Shown in pieces: positions 26,049 through 34,011 of a DNA stretch of 49,161 nucleotides. Positions within the stretch are counted from its first letter, which is position 1. Every line of letters starts with the position of its first letter. The position numbers were made by a program, and so were the translations under genes. Below the pieces are notes generated by a model. It searched no databases, was not told where the DNA came from, and saw only the letters and a program-made list of their open reading frames with translations. Source of the stretch: Desulfobacteraceae bacterium (GTDB lineage: Bacteria; Desulfobacterota; Desulfobacteria; Desulfobacterales; Desulfococcaceae); contig JAABRU010000037.1 of the NCBI GenBank assembly GCA_011390755.1, positions 1-49,161 of the forward strand, written 5' to 3'.

Positions 26049-26660
26049 TTATTTGGTATCATCCGGAATCTCTATCCCTCTCATTCGCAGCAGCAACTCC
26101 ATCTGCCTGAGTTTCTCTTCGGCCTGCCTCCGCTTCTCTTCTTCCGGTACAGTTTTTTCCCTTCCCCGAATTTTCTTTATTGTAGCCTGAAACTTTTCCT
26201 TTTCCTTCAGAACAGATTCTTTTTCAGCCTGCAAATTCTTTTTTTCATCCGAATTTGCTCTCTTCATTTCCCGGTTAATCTTTTTTTCCTCCAGAGACAG
26301 TCTTTTTATGGCCTCTTCAAATTCATGCACCCATGTATTGCGTTCGACATGTGCATCCAGCTCATGCATGTACGCAAGATATTTCCTTTGAGTTTCTGAA
26401 AAAGGAGGTATTTCTTTATCCTCATCCGGCTCGCCTGTTCCTCCTTCGATACGCAAGCATGTATTTCGCTCTGAGAGTGCCTCCAGATGACTCATGTACG
26501 CAAAATACATCTTCTGAGCTTTTGAAAAAAAAGCTCCCTTATCAGTATCTGCCCATCCTGTACCGCTAAGCAACCAGCTCATATACAGATGTGTACATTC
26601 GTCGGCTATTGCCTCCTTCATATCCAGTTCTGTATTCCGACTGTCCGGCAATGATTTCAT
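26049..26660 (-). CDS. Coiled-coil protein related to the C-terminal part of the adjacent Rpn nuclease
   Basis: The 203-residue protein has no nuclease core. It contains two copies of a motif also found once in the neighbouring Rpn protein: FSKAQKMYFAYMSHLEALSE and FSETQRKYLAYMHELDAHVE, compared with FSENQKDYLLYQSSLEAMYE in Rpn; all three are followed by RNT. A Lys/Glu-rich coiled coil follows and ends in EEKLRQMELLLRMRGIEIPDD, which again parallels the Rpn tail (EEKLRQMEALLQGKMTDISDD). It therefore looks like a partial duplicate of Rpn that lost the catalytic domain and duplicated the linker motif. AAGGAGG sits 4 bp before the ATG, so it is probably translated. It lies 13 bp after rpn. Confidence 0.65.
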   Translation of the reverse strand: MKSLPDSRNTELDMKEAIADECTHLYMSWLLSGTGWADTDKGAFFSKAQKMYFAYMSHLEALSERNTCLRIEGGTGEPDEDKEIPPFSETQRKYLAYMHELDAHVERNTWVHEFEEAIKRLSLEEKKINREMKRANSDEKKNLQAEKESVLKEKEKFQATIKKIRGREKTVPEEEKRRQAEEKLRQMELLLRMRGIEIPDDTK

Positions 26661-26673
26661 TTGGCCTCCTTAT

Positions 26674-27627
26674 TTATTTCACTCCGTCATCCGAAATGTC
26701 GGTCATCTTCCCCTGTAGCAGTGCCTCCATCTGTCTGAGTTTCTCTTCAAGCAGTTTTTTCTCCTTTTCGACCTGTTTTTTCTCCTTTTCGATCTGTTTT
26801 TTCTCCTTTTCGACCTGTTTTTTCTCCTTTTCGGCCTGCCTTTTTTCCTTTTCGGCCTGCTTTCTTCTCTTTTCTTCCAGAGCCGCTTTTTTTTCCGCCT
26901 GTTTCTCTCTTTTTCTGGACTCCTCGGCATCACGCACCCATGTGTTCCGTTCATACATGGCTTCCAGGCTGCTCTGGTACAGGAGATAGTCTTTCTGATT
27001 TTCCGAAAAACCCTGCAATATATTCATAACCTTCCTCATCTCTTTGGTGTTCAGAATTTCCGGCAGATTATCCGTATCAATATTCTGTCCTTCCCTGAAA
27101 AGGTAAATCCACCGGTCCATTTCACTTCCTGCACTTTTTTCCTGTTTCCATTTTGGCAGTTGCAATACATGAATTTTCAGATGATCGCTCAGAATAATAT
27201 TATGGCTTCTGTCATAAATCTCAAAAGGAGTATGACATGCCTCCGTGTCCGGAAACAGATTTCCGTCCACTATCCATACAGAGATTACCGGTTTTAACTC
27301 TGAATAGTTCTTACCTGCCTTTATCTGCGAATGGTATATGCTGCTCCAGGTGTACAGCATTCTGGATGTCAGTGTTGCATGGATGCTCAGTTGGATTTCA
27401 ATCTGATATTTTCTTCCCTTCTCATCTGCGGCCTTCACATCCACAATACTCCCCTTGTCTCCAATGAACTCTCTTTCGTTATAAGGGTCCATAATGGAGA
27501 CATCCCTGATCCGCAGTTCCGGTTCCAGCACTGCATTCAGAAAATGGATCAGCAGATTTTTATTTTCCTCGTTTCCCAGAATTCTCTTGAAAACGCAGTC
27601 CACTTTCGGATCAATTCCGTGTATCAT
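26674..27627 (-). CDS. Rpn-family recombination-promoting nuclease / PD-(D/E)XK transposase-like protein
   Basis: The 317-residue protein starts GIDPKVDCVFKRILGNEENKNLLIHFLNA, the classic start of Rpn/PDDEXK_2 proteins. The PD-(D/E)XK core is visible as GSIVDVKAADEKGRKYQIEIQ (Asp plus E-x-Q). SRMLYTWSSIYHSQI and LKPVISVWIVD follow, all typical of the family. The C-terminal quarter is a highly charged coiled coil made of seven-residue repeats (KKQVEKE / KKQIEKE), encoded by a 21-bp tandem DNA repeat. Rpn proteins promote RecA-independent recombination in E. coli and are linked to phage defence and horizontal transfer. It is first in the operon with the coiled-coil paralogue and Uma2. Confidence 0.88.
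   Translation of the reverse strand: MIHGIDPKVDCVFKRILGNEENKNLLIHFLNAVLEPELRIRDVSIMDPYNEREFIGDKGSIVDVKAADEKGRKYQIEIQLSIHATLTSRMLYTWSSIYHSQIKAGKNYSELKPVISVWIVDGNLFPDTEACHTPFEIYDRSHNIILSDHLKIHVLQLPKWKQEKSAGSEMDRWIYLFREGQNIDTDNLPEILNTKEMRKVMNILQGFSENQKDYLLYQSSLEAMYERNTWVRDAEESRKREKQAEKKAALEEKRRKQAEKEKRQAEKEKKQVEKEKKQIEKEKKQVEKEKKLLEEKLRQMEALLQGKMTDISDDGVK
26756..26860. repeat. 21-bp tandem repeat inside the Rpn gene (five units)
   Basis: Five units based on TTTTTCTCCTTTTCGACCTG plus T run head to tail at 21-bp spacing, the last two diverged. On the coding strand each unit encodes seven residues of the coiled coil. Because the unit is a multiple of three, gain or loss of copies keeps the frame, so the coiled coil is likely variable in length between strains. 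Confidence 0.85.
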
Positions 27628-27752
27628 AATAAACGGTTCTTTCGTCTGAAATATGTTTTATATCAATAATTATATATCTGTTCGGATAACAATGCAAGGG
27701 GCGATGGACGGGGCACGGAAGCCATAAAATCAAAATTGCACTGCTGACAAAA

Positions 27753-29126
27753 TTAATTATTCAGGCTGTGTATGGGCGCGGGTATGCGTCCGCGGCGGCG
27801 GATAAAAAGATTTTGCCCCGTGCCGTTGTTTACCTGCATGATGACGGATTCTCCCAAAAGTCCGCCAAAAAATGCTTTATCCCCGGCTTTTTTCCCGGGT
27901 ACGGGAATCAGTCGGGTGGCCGTGGTTTTTTTGTTTATCACACCAATGGCCATTTCATCGGCCATAATGGCCGCCAGGGTATCTTCGGAAGTATCCCCGG
28001 GAAGGGCCACCATATCCAGCCCTACAGAACAGACCGCGGTGATGGCCTCCAGTTTTTCCAGAGACAGATAGCCTTTTTCCGCAGCCTCGGAGATATTCAG
28101 ATCTTCGCTCACCGGCACAAAAGCCCCGCTCATGCCGCCCACATAAGAACTGGCAAAAGCCCCGCCTTTTTTCACCGCATCATTAAGCAGGGCCAGCGCT
28201 GCCGTAGTGCCGGGAACCCCGATACTCAGCAGTCCCAGACTTTGAAAAATTTCTCCCACACTGTCTCCCACATTGGGGGTGGGGGCCAGGGACAAATCCA
28301 CCACACCGAAGCGGATGCCCAGTTTTTCGGCCACTTCCCCGCCGATAAGTTCCCCCACCCGTGTGACTTTGTAGGAAGTGCGCTTGATGAGTTCCGATAT
28401 TTCCCCTAAAGACATATCCGGTTTGTTTTCCAAAGCCCGGTCAATGGCTTTTCTTACCACCCCCGGCCCGCTGACCCCCACATTGATCACCGCGTCCGCC
28501 TCCCCGATCCCCAGATAGGCCCCGGCCATAAAGGGAATATCCTGGGGGATATTGGCAAAAACACAGAGTTTGGCACAGGCCAGACCGTCTTTGTCGGATG
28601 TGAGGGCAGCCGCTTTTTTGATGGTTTTTCCCATAAGCAGCACCGCATCCATATTGATTCCCGCACGGGAAGAGGCCACATTTACAGACGCGCAGACCCG
28701 ATCCGTTTCTGTCAGGGCATGGGGAATGGCTTCAATGAGTGCCCGATCTCCCTTTGCCATACCTTTTTCCACCAGTGCGGAAAAACCGCCGATGAAATCC
28801 ACATGGACTTCTTTGGCGATGTCATTGAGGGTTTTGGCAATATCCACCATCTGTCCGGCGGAAAAGGGCGCGGCCGCAACCGCGATGGGGCTGATGGAAA
28901 TACGTTTGTTTACAACCGGAATACCGTATTTGTCTCCCACATCATTACAGACAGAAACCAGATTTGCAGCAAGTCCTGTAATCCGTCTGCGGATATTGTC
29001 CTGAAAACGTATGGGATCATGACTGGCGCATTCCATGAGACTGATGCCCAGGGTTACGGTACGCACATCCAGATGCTCATTGCGCAGCATCTCCAAAGTA
29101 GATATGATTTCTCTTTCTGTCAGCAT
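27753..29126 (-). CDS. PFL-family protein (DUF711)
   Basis: The 457-residue protein begins MLTEREIISTLEMLRNEHLDVRTVTLGISLMECA, as PFL/DUF711 family members do. Other features are GIPVVNKRISISPIAVAAA, FIGGFSALVEKGM, NVGVSGPGVVRKAI and APTPNVGDSVGEI. The start is taken at ATG 29126; an upstream extension of 20 codons does not look like the family. Structures of the family resemble the glycyl-radical enzyme barrel, but no activity is established and the glycyl-radical loop is not evident. It is often found with an ACT-domain regulator, which is not present here. It stands alone on the minus strand. Confidence 0.88.
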   Translation of the reverse strand: MLTEREIISTLEMLRNEHLDVRTVTLGISLMECASHDPIRFQDNIRRRITGLAANLVSVCNDVGDKYGIPVVNKRISISPIAVAAAPFSAGQMVDIAKTLNDIAKEVHVDFIGGFSALVEKGMAKGDRALIEAIPHALTETDRVCASVNVASSRAGINMDAVLLMGKTIKKAAALTSDKDGLACAKLCVFANIPQDIPFMAGAYLGIGEADAVINVGVSGPGVVRKAIDRALENKPDMSLGEISELIKRTSYKVTRVGELIGGEVAEKLGIRFGVVDLSLAPTPNVGDSVGEIFQSLGLLSIGVPGTTAALALLNDAVKKGGAFASSYVGGMSGAFVPVSEDLNISEAAEKGYLSLEKLEAITAVCSVGLDMVALPGDTSEDTLAAIMADEMAIGVINKKTTATRLIPVPGKKAGDKAFFGGLLGESVIMQVNNGTGQNLFIRRRGRIPAPIHSLNN

Positions 29127-29171
29127 AATGAATTCCGTTTTAGGCAAAAGGTTAAATAAGCTATGGAAAAA

Positions 29172-29322
29172 TCGGCAGTGGGTCAAATCCGTTGAAAATC
29201 CCCCTCCCTCAGTGCTGCTGCCTTAAGACTCCCCTCCCTCAGGGAGGGTCGAGGTCGTCTGCGTTATCAGTGAAGTCACCTCCCCTCCCTCAGGGAGGGG
29301 CAGGGGAGGGTGGAAACTGTCT
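29172..29322. repeat. Composite repeat: family B left end plus C/G-rich cassettes
   Basis: GGCAGTGGGTCAAATCCG at 29174 is a clean family B end, followed by CCCCCTCCCTCAG, GCTGCTGCCTTAAG and two further CCCTCCCTCAGGGAGGG hairpins. No matching right end was found, so the copy is truncated or overwritten. It fills most of the 29127-29425 gap; the remaining AT-rich bases hold no gene. Confidence 0.45.
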
Positions 29323-29425
29323 AGTTTGTTCATAAGGTTAATAAAAAATCAACAACTTATGGATTTATCCGTCGCAGATTATCCATAGCGGATTTCCCCC
29401 CCGGCAGATTTTTTTTAAAAAAGAC

Positions 29426-29454
29426 TTGAAAGAGGGAAATAATTATTATATATA
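29426..29454 (+). promoter_or_regulatory. Promoter of tRNA-Trp
   Basis: TTGAAA (29426-29431) and TATATA (29449-29454) are spaced by 17 bp and lie 16 bp upstream of the tRNA 5' end. Spacing and position fit a sigma-70 promoter with a short leader. Confidence 0.6.
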
Positions 29455-29469
29455 AGGTTCCATTCATAC

Positions 29470-29546
29470 AGGCCAGTAGCATAGTTGGCTAATGCGACGG
29501 ACTCCAAATCCGTAGATCGCGGGTTCAAATCCTGCCTGGCCTGCCA
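29470..29546 (+). tRNA. tRNA-Trp (CCA)
   Basis: The cloverleaf can be folded by hand. The acceptor AGGCCAG (29470-29476) pairs perfectly with CTGGCCT (29536-29542). The D stem is GCAT/ATGC and the anticodon stem ACGGA/TCCGT. The loop CTCCAAA has anticodon CCA, and the T arm is GCGGG-TTCAAAT-CCTGC with one G-T pair. A discriminator G and an encoded CCA tail (29544-29546) follow. The gene has its own promoter and terminator and is a single-gene unit. Confidence 0.96.
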
Positions 29547-29557
29547 AATGTCATCAT

Positions 29558-29590
29558 GGAGTTAAATCTGATTTAACTCCTTTTTTATTT
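29558..29590 (+). terminator. Rho-independent terminator of tRNA-Trp
   Basis: GGAGTTAAAT and ATTTAACTCC form a perfect 10-bp stem with a 3-nt loop, followed directly by TTTTTTATTT. It lies 11 bp after the tRNA CCA end. Confidence 0.92.
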
Positions 29591-29619
29591 TCCGCACAGT
29601 GCTATGTCAAAGTTTGTTC

Positions 29620-30351
29620 CTAAAACATCCCCCCGTTAACCGAAATGACCTGAGCTGTAATATAAGATGCATCATCAGAACAGAGAAATTTTACCACTTT
29701 TGCCACTTCTTCAGCTTTGCCGATGCGGGCCATGGGAATCATGGATTTGATATTCTGTACCGGGGCATCCTGAATCATATCCGTTTCAATCAGTCCGGGC
29801 GCAACCACATTGACCCGGATTCCCAGACGGGCCACTTCCGCTGCCACAGAACGGCTGGCACCGATCAGCCCGGCTTTGGCCGCGGAATAATTGGCCTGCC
29901 CCCGGTTGGGCAGCAGCGCGGCAACCGAGGCAATGGAAACCACAGAACCCTTTTTTTTCGGGATCATTTTTTTCAGCACCGGGCGGGTGAGATTGTAAAA
30001 ACCTTTCAGAGTGGTATCCAGCACGGTGTTCCAGTCATTTTCCGGCATCATGACAAAAAGTCCGTCCGCAGTGATTCCGGCATTATTGACCAGAATATCA
30101 ATTCTGTCCGTGCGACTGCATATTTCTTCCATAGCCGGAAGAGCCTGCTGTGTGTCGGCCACATCAAAGGCAATGATTTCCCCCTCACCGCCGCAGCCGC
30201 GGATCTCTGCCAGGGTATCTTCTGCGGCTTTTGCATTGGAGCGGTAATTGGCAATGATATAATATCCGGATTTTGCCAGCTCCAGGGCAATGGCTTTCCC
30301 GATACCCCGGGCCGCACCGCTGATAAAAGCGGCCCCTTTTTCATTTTTCAC
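29620..30351 (-). CDS. fabG: 3-oxoacyl-ACP reductase-like short-chain dehydrogenase
   Basis: The 243-residue protein has the classical SDR layout. The nucleotide-binding GAARGIG lies at residues 12-18 and NNAG at 89-92. The catalytic triad is S142, Y155 and K159 (Tyr and Lys in YSAAK), followed by the IRVNVVAPGLIETDM loop. Length and sequence fit NADPH-dependent FabG, which reduces 3-oxoacyl-ACP in fatty acid elongation. It is not next to acpP, fabD or fabF, so it could serve another acyl pathway; the symbol marks the family, not proven function. A TTCTCCTTG (reverse complement CAAGGAGAA) ribosome-binding site precedes the ATG. Confidence 0.82.
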   Translation of the reverse strand: MKNEKGAAFISGAARGIGKAIALELAKSGYYIIANYRSNAKAAEDTLAEIRGCGGEGEIIAFDVADTQQALPAMEEICSRTDRIDILVNNAGITADGLFVMMPENDWNTVLDTTLKGFYNLTRPVLKKMIPKKKGSVVSIASVAALLPNRGQANYSAAKAGLIGASRSVAAEVARLGIRVNVVAPGLIETDMIQDAPVQNIKSMIPMARIGKAEEVAKVVKFLCSDDASYITAQVISVNGGMF

Positions 30352-30417
30352 GATTTTTTCTCCTTGCAGATAATGTCTGAATATGGGATTTTTTGCTTTA
30401 AGAAAACGGTATTGACC

Positions 30418-30505
30418 AGACCTCCTGCAAAACTAAAATTGCTCATTGTAACTGTTTGTTTTTATAAATCCATAAAATGAAATAAATGAGTTTTGCAGGA
30501 GATCT
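30418..30505. mobile_element. MITE-like inverted-repeat element with CTCCTGCAAAACT ends
   Basis: AGACCTCCTGCAAAACT (30418-30434) and AGTTTTGCAGGAGATCT (30489-30505) are inverted 17-bp ends with one mismatch, enclosing an AT-rich core of 54 bp. It is placed immediately before the family C element, and a family C-like end (AAGAAAACGGTATTGA) precedes it at about 30400. No gene is inside. Confidence 0.6.
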
Positions 30506-30514
30506 ATTATATAA

Positions 30515-30584
30515 TCAATGCCGTTTCCTTAAGCAGAAAATCCCCCTCCCCGGTGGGAGGGGAGTCTTAAGAAAACGGTATTGA
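30515..30584. mobile_element. MITE-like element, family C copy 1 (70 bp), with 8-bp target duplication
   Basis: The ends TCAATGCCGTTTCCTTAAG and CTTAAGAAAACGGTATTGA are inverted with two mismatches in 19. Between them is a C/G-rich hairpin (CCCCTCCCC / GGGAGGGG). TTATATAA lies directly on both sides (30507-30514 and 30585-30592). That word is itself palindromic, so the duplication is less diagnostic alone, but the second copy at 41535-41605 supports it. Confidence 0.65.
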
Positions 30585-30592
30585 TTATATAA

Positions 30593-31030
30593 TTCTGAAC
30601 CCGAAAACACAATACAGAAAGAGCATTCTTTTATTCTTGACAAAATAAACATTTCATGAACAGCATAGATAAGGTGATTACCATGTTTATCAGACTATCA
30701 GTGCTTGTAAATTCAGCTTCTTATTTTGAGACAGCTGTTTTTGCTGCGGTAAGGGCGGATTTTTTGAATATAAAAAATGATGACCCCGTAAGGGATTCGG
30801 GAAAAGAGAATTTCCCTGTTTCATTTCAGCAGCAGAGAATAAACAACTGTCCGGTCTGTTTCTGCCGGACAGTTTCAGAAGATTTATTTTTTGCCGGGTT
30901 CCCAAAAAGTCGGAAAATCAGGTGTTGATACACATTTATCTGCTGATTTTATTAACAGCGATTTTCAAAAATCTGATTACGGGTTCATCAAAAATGAAAT
31001 AGCCCGTGTACCGGCAGTTTTTCATATATT
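30593..31030. other. Gap with a possible promoter and no convincing gene
   Basis: A TTGACA lies at 30637-30642 without a good -10 box at standard spacing. A 90-codon frame at 30656-30928 (MNSIDKVITMFIRLSVLVNS...) has no clear ribosome-binding site and no recognisable domain, so I do not call it a gene. Confidence 0.35.
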
Positions 31031-31202
31031 CAGCAGATCGAAAAGTTTCCCCCGGATACGGTTTTACGGCTGTCCCGGAGTGCAAAAACTGTATTTTTGC
31101 AATGTCCCGGAGTGCGGAAACTGTATTTTTGCACCGCCGCATCTCCCGGTTACATGCAAAAATACAATGTTTGCACTCCTCCGGAAATTTTTCGATATAC
31201 TG
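31031..31202. mobile_element. MITE-like element, family A copy 1
   Basis: The left end CAGCAGATCGAAAAGTTTCC (31031-31050) is matched by the diverged right end GGAAATTTTTCGATATACTG (31183-31202). The flanks are ATATT and ACATT, a 5-bp duplication with one mismatch. The 172-bp length, against 142-143 for copies 2 and 3, is explained by a tandem duplication of a unit of about 32 bp starting TGTCCCGGAGTGC. It ends 37 bp before the start of the first hybrid kinase. It is probably the oldest copy, given its diverged end. Confidence 0.75.
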
Positions 31203-31239
31203 ACATTGTCAGAAAACAGACAGGGGGCGCGATAAACAT

Positions 31240-34008
31240 ATGAAACCAATATATCAGTGCTGGAAAAGCGTTTCCATATCTGCCAAATTTTTTTACTGTT
31301 TCGGCATACTGCTCTTCCTGATTCTGTTCCTGTCTCTGAGCGCGTACGGTTCTCTGACATATATCCGCTATAAAATAGAAACGGTTATCTTCAACAGTAC
31401 GGAAATCCGCCGTATGGTTTTGGAAATGAACGGAAATCTCCAGAATGCCAGACGTATGGAAAGAGAGTTTTTTCTCCGTTATCCCACGATGGGCTTTTCC
31501 CATGCCTTCCGTATGTATTTTGCATCTACAGAACAGCAGATTGCCGAAGTTGTGAAACTGAGCAGTGAGCTGCAGAAAAAAATCGCTGCCTCCGAAGTCA
31601 GTGATGCCCTGCGGGAAAGTGATATGAATCTGAATCTTTACCTTTCCGCATCTGACCATTATGCTCTGATTTTCCGGGAAGCCGTATCGCTGGTGGAAAC
31701 ACTGGCCTCAGAAGAAAAGGGATTGCAGGTTCTGCTGGAAAACTATGCGGGGAAAATTGCCGAAAGCCCTGAAATTGTAAATAATTCCCTTCTTTTCCTG
31801 ACATATATGAAGATGCAGTCCCTGGAGAAAGATTATCTGCTGACCCGGCAGCGTCCTTTTATGCAGTCGGCGCTGAATGCGGCTTTTGTTTTGGAAAAAG
31901 ATCTGAAAGAAGAAGAGCATATTTCCGAAAAAAGAAAGCAGCAAATCTGTGCATACCTGGAGGGATTCCGGCAGACCGCCGAACAGATTCTCCATACAGA
32001 TGTGAAGATCCGAAGTAAAATCAGGGAATCGGATCTGCAGGCCGAAGCCCTTGGGCCGGTTGCTCAGGAACTGATGGAACTGGCCCGCCGGGAAGTGGAA
32101 CATGCCAGAGGAAAAATGGGCAGAATATACCGCTGGATTGTTTTTGTTCTGCTGTCGGCAGCAGTTACGGGACTGCTGCTGACACTGATGACGGCTGCTG
32201 TACTCAACCGCAGCATTACCCGGAATATTATCCGGCTGACCGCAGGGGCAGAGGCCATCCGGAACGGGGATACGGAAAAAAAAGTCCGCATTGACAGCGG
32301 GGATGAGCTGGGGCAGCTGGCACTTACCTTTAATGAAATGGGTGCCCGGATTCATACACTTATCCATCACCTGGAGCAAAAGGTACGGGAACGGACCGCG
32401 GAACTGCGGATAATGAATGAGGAACTGCAGGTAGAAATCCGGGAACGGAAAGAAGCGGAAAAAGCCCTGAAAACCGCAAAAGAAGAAGCGGAAAAAGCCA
32501 ACCGCATCAAAAGTGAATTTCTTGCCAATATGAGTCATGAAATCCGGACCCCCATGAATGCCATACTGGGTTTTACGGATATACTGGACAGACTGCTCAC
32601 GGACCCGCAGCAGAAAGAATATCTGGCAGCGGTGAACAGCAGCGGAAAAGCACTTCTGCGACTGATTAATGATATTCTGGATCTGTCAAAGGTGGAAGCC
32701 GGGAAAATGGAAATTTTTTACAATCCCGTATATCTGCATCAGGTTTTCCGGGAAACCGCCGCGCTGTTTTGCCAGGAAATCCGCAGGAAAAAACTGAATT
32801 TCATATTGGAAACGGATCCCGGTCTGCCCCATCGGGTACTGCTGGATGAAACGCGGCTGCGCCAGATTCTTTTCAATCTTTTGGGAAATGCCGTTAAGTA
32901 TACCGTGAAAGGGAGTGTCACCATGTCTGTCCGGGTGGAAAAAGACCGGGACAGTGACGCGGAAAAAGATTTGGCCGAAGAAAAGCGGGTCCGGCTGATA
33001 ATTGAAATCCGGGACACGGGCATCGGTATTCCCGAAGATGAGCAGGAATATATTTTTGACATGTTTGCCCAAAGCAGGGGAAAGTGCCGCCGGAATTATG
33101 AAGGTACCGGACTTGGACTGCCCATCAGCCGGAAACTGCTGGAAATGATGAATGGAGAGCTTGATGTAAAAAGTCAGGATGGCAGGGGCTCGGTGTTTAG
33201 GGCCGTTCTCAGCAGTGTGCTGGTAATACCGGACAGGGAAAAAAGCAGGGAATATCCCTCTGCAGACCCGGATGCAGGGGCCGGGGAAAGGGATATTGTA
33301 TTTGAAGCGGCCTGCGTGCTGCTGGCGGATGATATTGAATACAACCGGAAACTGATTATGGGTTATCTGAAAGACTTTCCCCTGGAAATGATTGAAGCGG
33401 AAAACGGAAAAGAAGCGCTGGCACTGGCCGAAAAACACCGTCCTGATATTATTCTGATGGATATGAAAATGCCGCTGATGGGCGGATACGAAGCCGCGGA
33501 ACGCATCCGGAACCATCCGGAACTGTCGGCTGTTCCCATTATTGCGGTAACGGCTTCTGCAATGAAAGATTCGGAAAAGCGGATTCGGGAGGTATGCAAT
33601 GCCTATCTGTGCAAACCCCTGCACCGGGACGATCTGATCCGGGAAATGCGGCGATTTCTGCCCCACCGCATCCGCGGGCCTTTTTTACAGGCGGATACCT
33701 GCCATTCACTGTTTCCGCCCCCTCTGACGGGAAAAACAGAAGCGGAAAATATGCAGAACTGCGGGGAACTGAAAAAAATCCTGCGGGGAAACATCCGCGG
33801 GAAATGGCTGGCATTGCGGGAAACCATGTTTATTGACGGCATTGAAGATTTTGCCCGGCAGATAAGGTCTCTGGGAAAAGAATATGCTTCCCCCCCGCTG
33901 GACAGATGGGCCGGCAGACTTTTGTCTCATACCGGCACTTTTGATATTGAAAAAATATCGGAAACCATGGAGACCTTTTCTCAGTTTCTGGAAGAAGCGG
34001 AACAGTAA
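31240..34008 (+). CDS. Hybrid sensor histidine kinase/response regulator with helical sensor domain
   Basis: The 922-residue protein has membrane helices at about residues 18-38 and 298-321. They flank a long helical periplasmic region like the helical bimodular sensors of chemoreceptors. Then come HAMP (about 322-375), a coiled coil, HisKA with H433 in NMSHEIRTPMN, HATPase_c (N-box LLGNAVKY, DTGIGIP, GTGLGLPIS), a receiver domain with D741 (ILMDMKMPLMGG) and a C-terminal helical region (about 840-922). That last region is shared with the downstream kinase and has no Hpt-type histidine motif. There is no DNA-binding domain, so output must pass to another protein. The ATG follows a weak ribosome-binding site (AGGGGG). 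The downstream kinase begins 3 bp after its stop, so they form an operon. Confidence 0.9.
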   Translation: MKPIYQCWKSVSISAKFFYCFGILLFLILFLSLSAYGSLTYIRYKIETVIFNSTEIRRMVLEMNGNLQNARRMEREFFLRYPTMGFSHAFRMYFASTEQQIAEVVKLSSELQKKIAASEVSDALRESDMNLNLYLSASDHYALIFREAVSLVETLASEEKGLQVLLENYAGKIAESPEIVNNSLLFLTYMKMQSLEKDYLLTRQRPFMQSALNAAFVLEKDLKEEEHISEKRKQQICAYLEGFRQTAEQILHTDVKIRSKIRESDLQAEALGPVAQELMELARREVEHARGKMGRIYRWIVFVLLSAAVTGLLLTLMTAAVLNRSITRNIIRLTAGAEAIRNGDTEKKVRIDSGDELGQLALTFNEMGARIHTLIHHLEQKVRERTAELRIMNEELQVEIRERKEAEKALKTAKEEAEKANRIKSEFLANMSHEIRTPMNAILGFTDILDRLLTDPQQKEYLAAVNSSGKALLRLINDILDLSKVEAGKMEIFYNPVYLHQVFRETAALFCQEIRRKKLNFILETDPGLPHRVLLDETRLRQILFNLLGNAVKYTVKGSVTMSVRVEKDRDSDAEKDLAEEKRVRLIIEIRDTGIGIPEDEQEYIFDMFAQSRGKCRRNYEGTGLGLPISRKLLEMMNGELDVKSQDGRGSVFRAVLSSVLVIPDREKSREYPSADPDAGAGERDIVFEAACVLLADDIEYNRKLIMGYLKDFPLEMIEAENGKEALALAEKHRPDIILMDMKMPLMGGYEAAERIRNHPELSAVPIIAVTASAMKDSEKRIREVCNAYLCKPLHRDDLIREMRRFLPHRIRGPFLQADTCHSLFPPPLTGKTEAENMQNCGELKKILRGNIRGKWLALRETMFIDGIEDFARQIRSLGKEYASPPLDRWAGRLLSHTGTFDIEKISETMETFSQFLEEAEQ

Positions 34009-34011
34009 TCT

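Noticed and set aside
33840-34008. Hpt phosphotransfer domain at the C-terminus of the first hybrid kinase
   Set aside because: The shared tail lacks an Hpt-type HxxKG motif in both kinases; it is described as an unknown helical domain instead.
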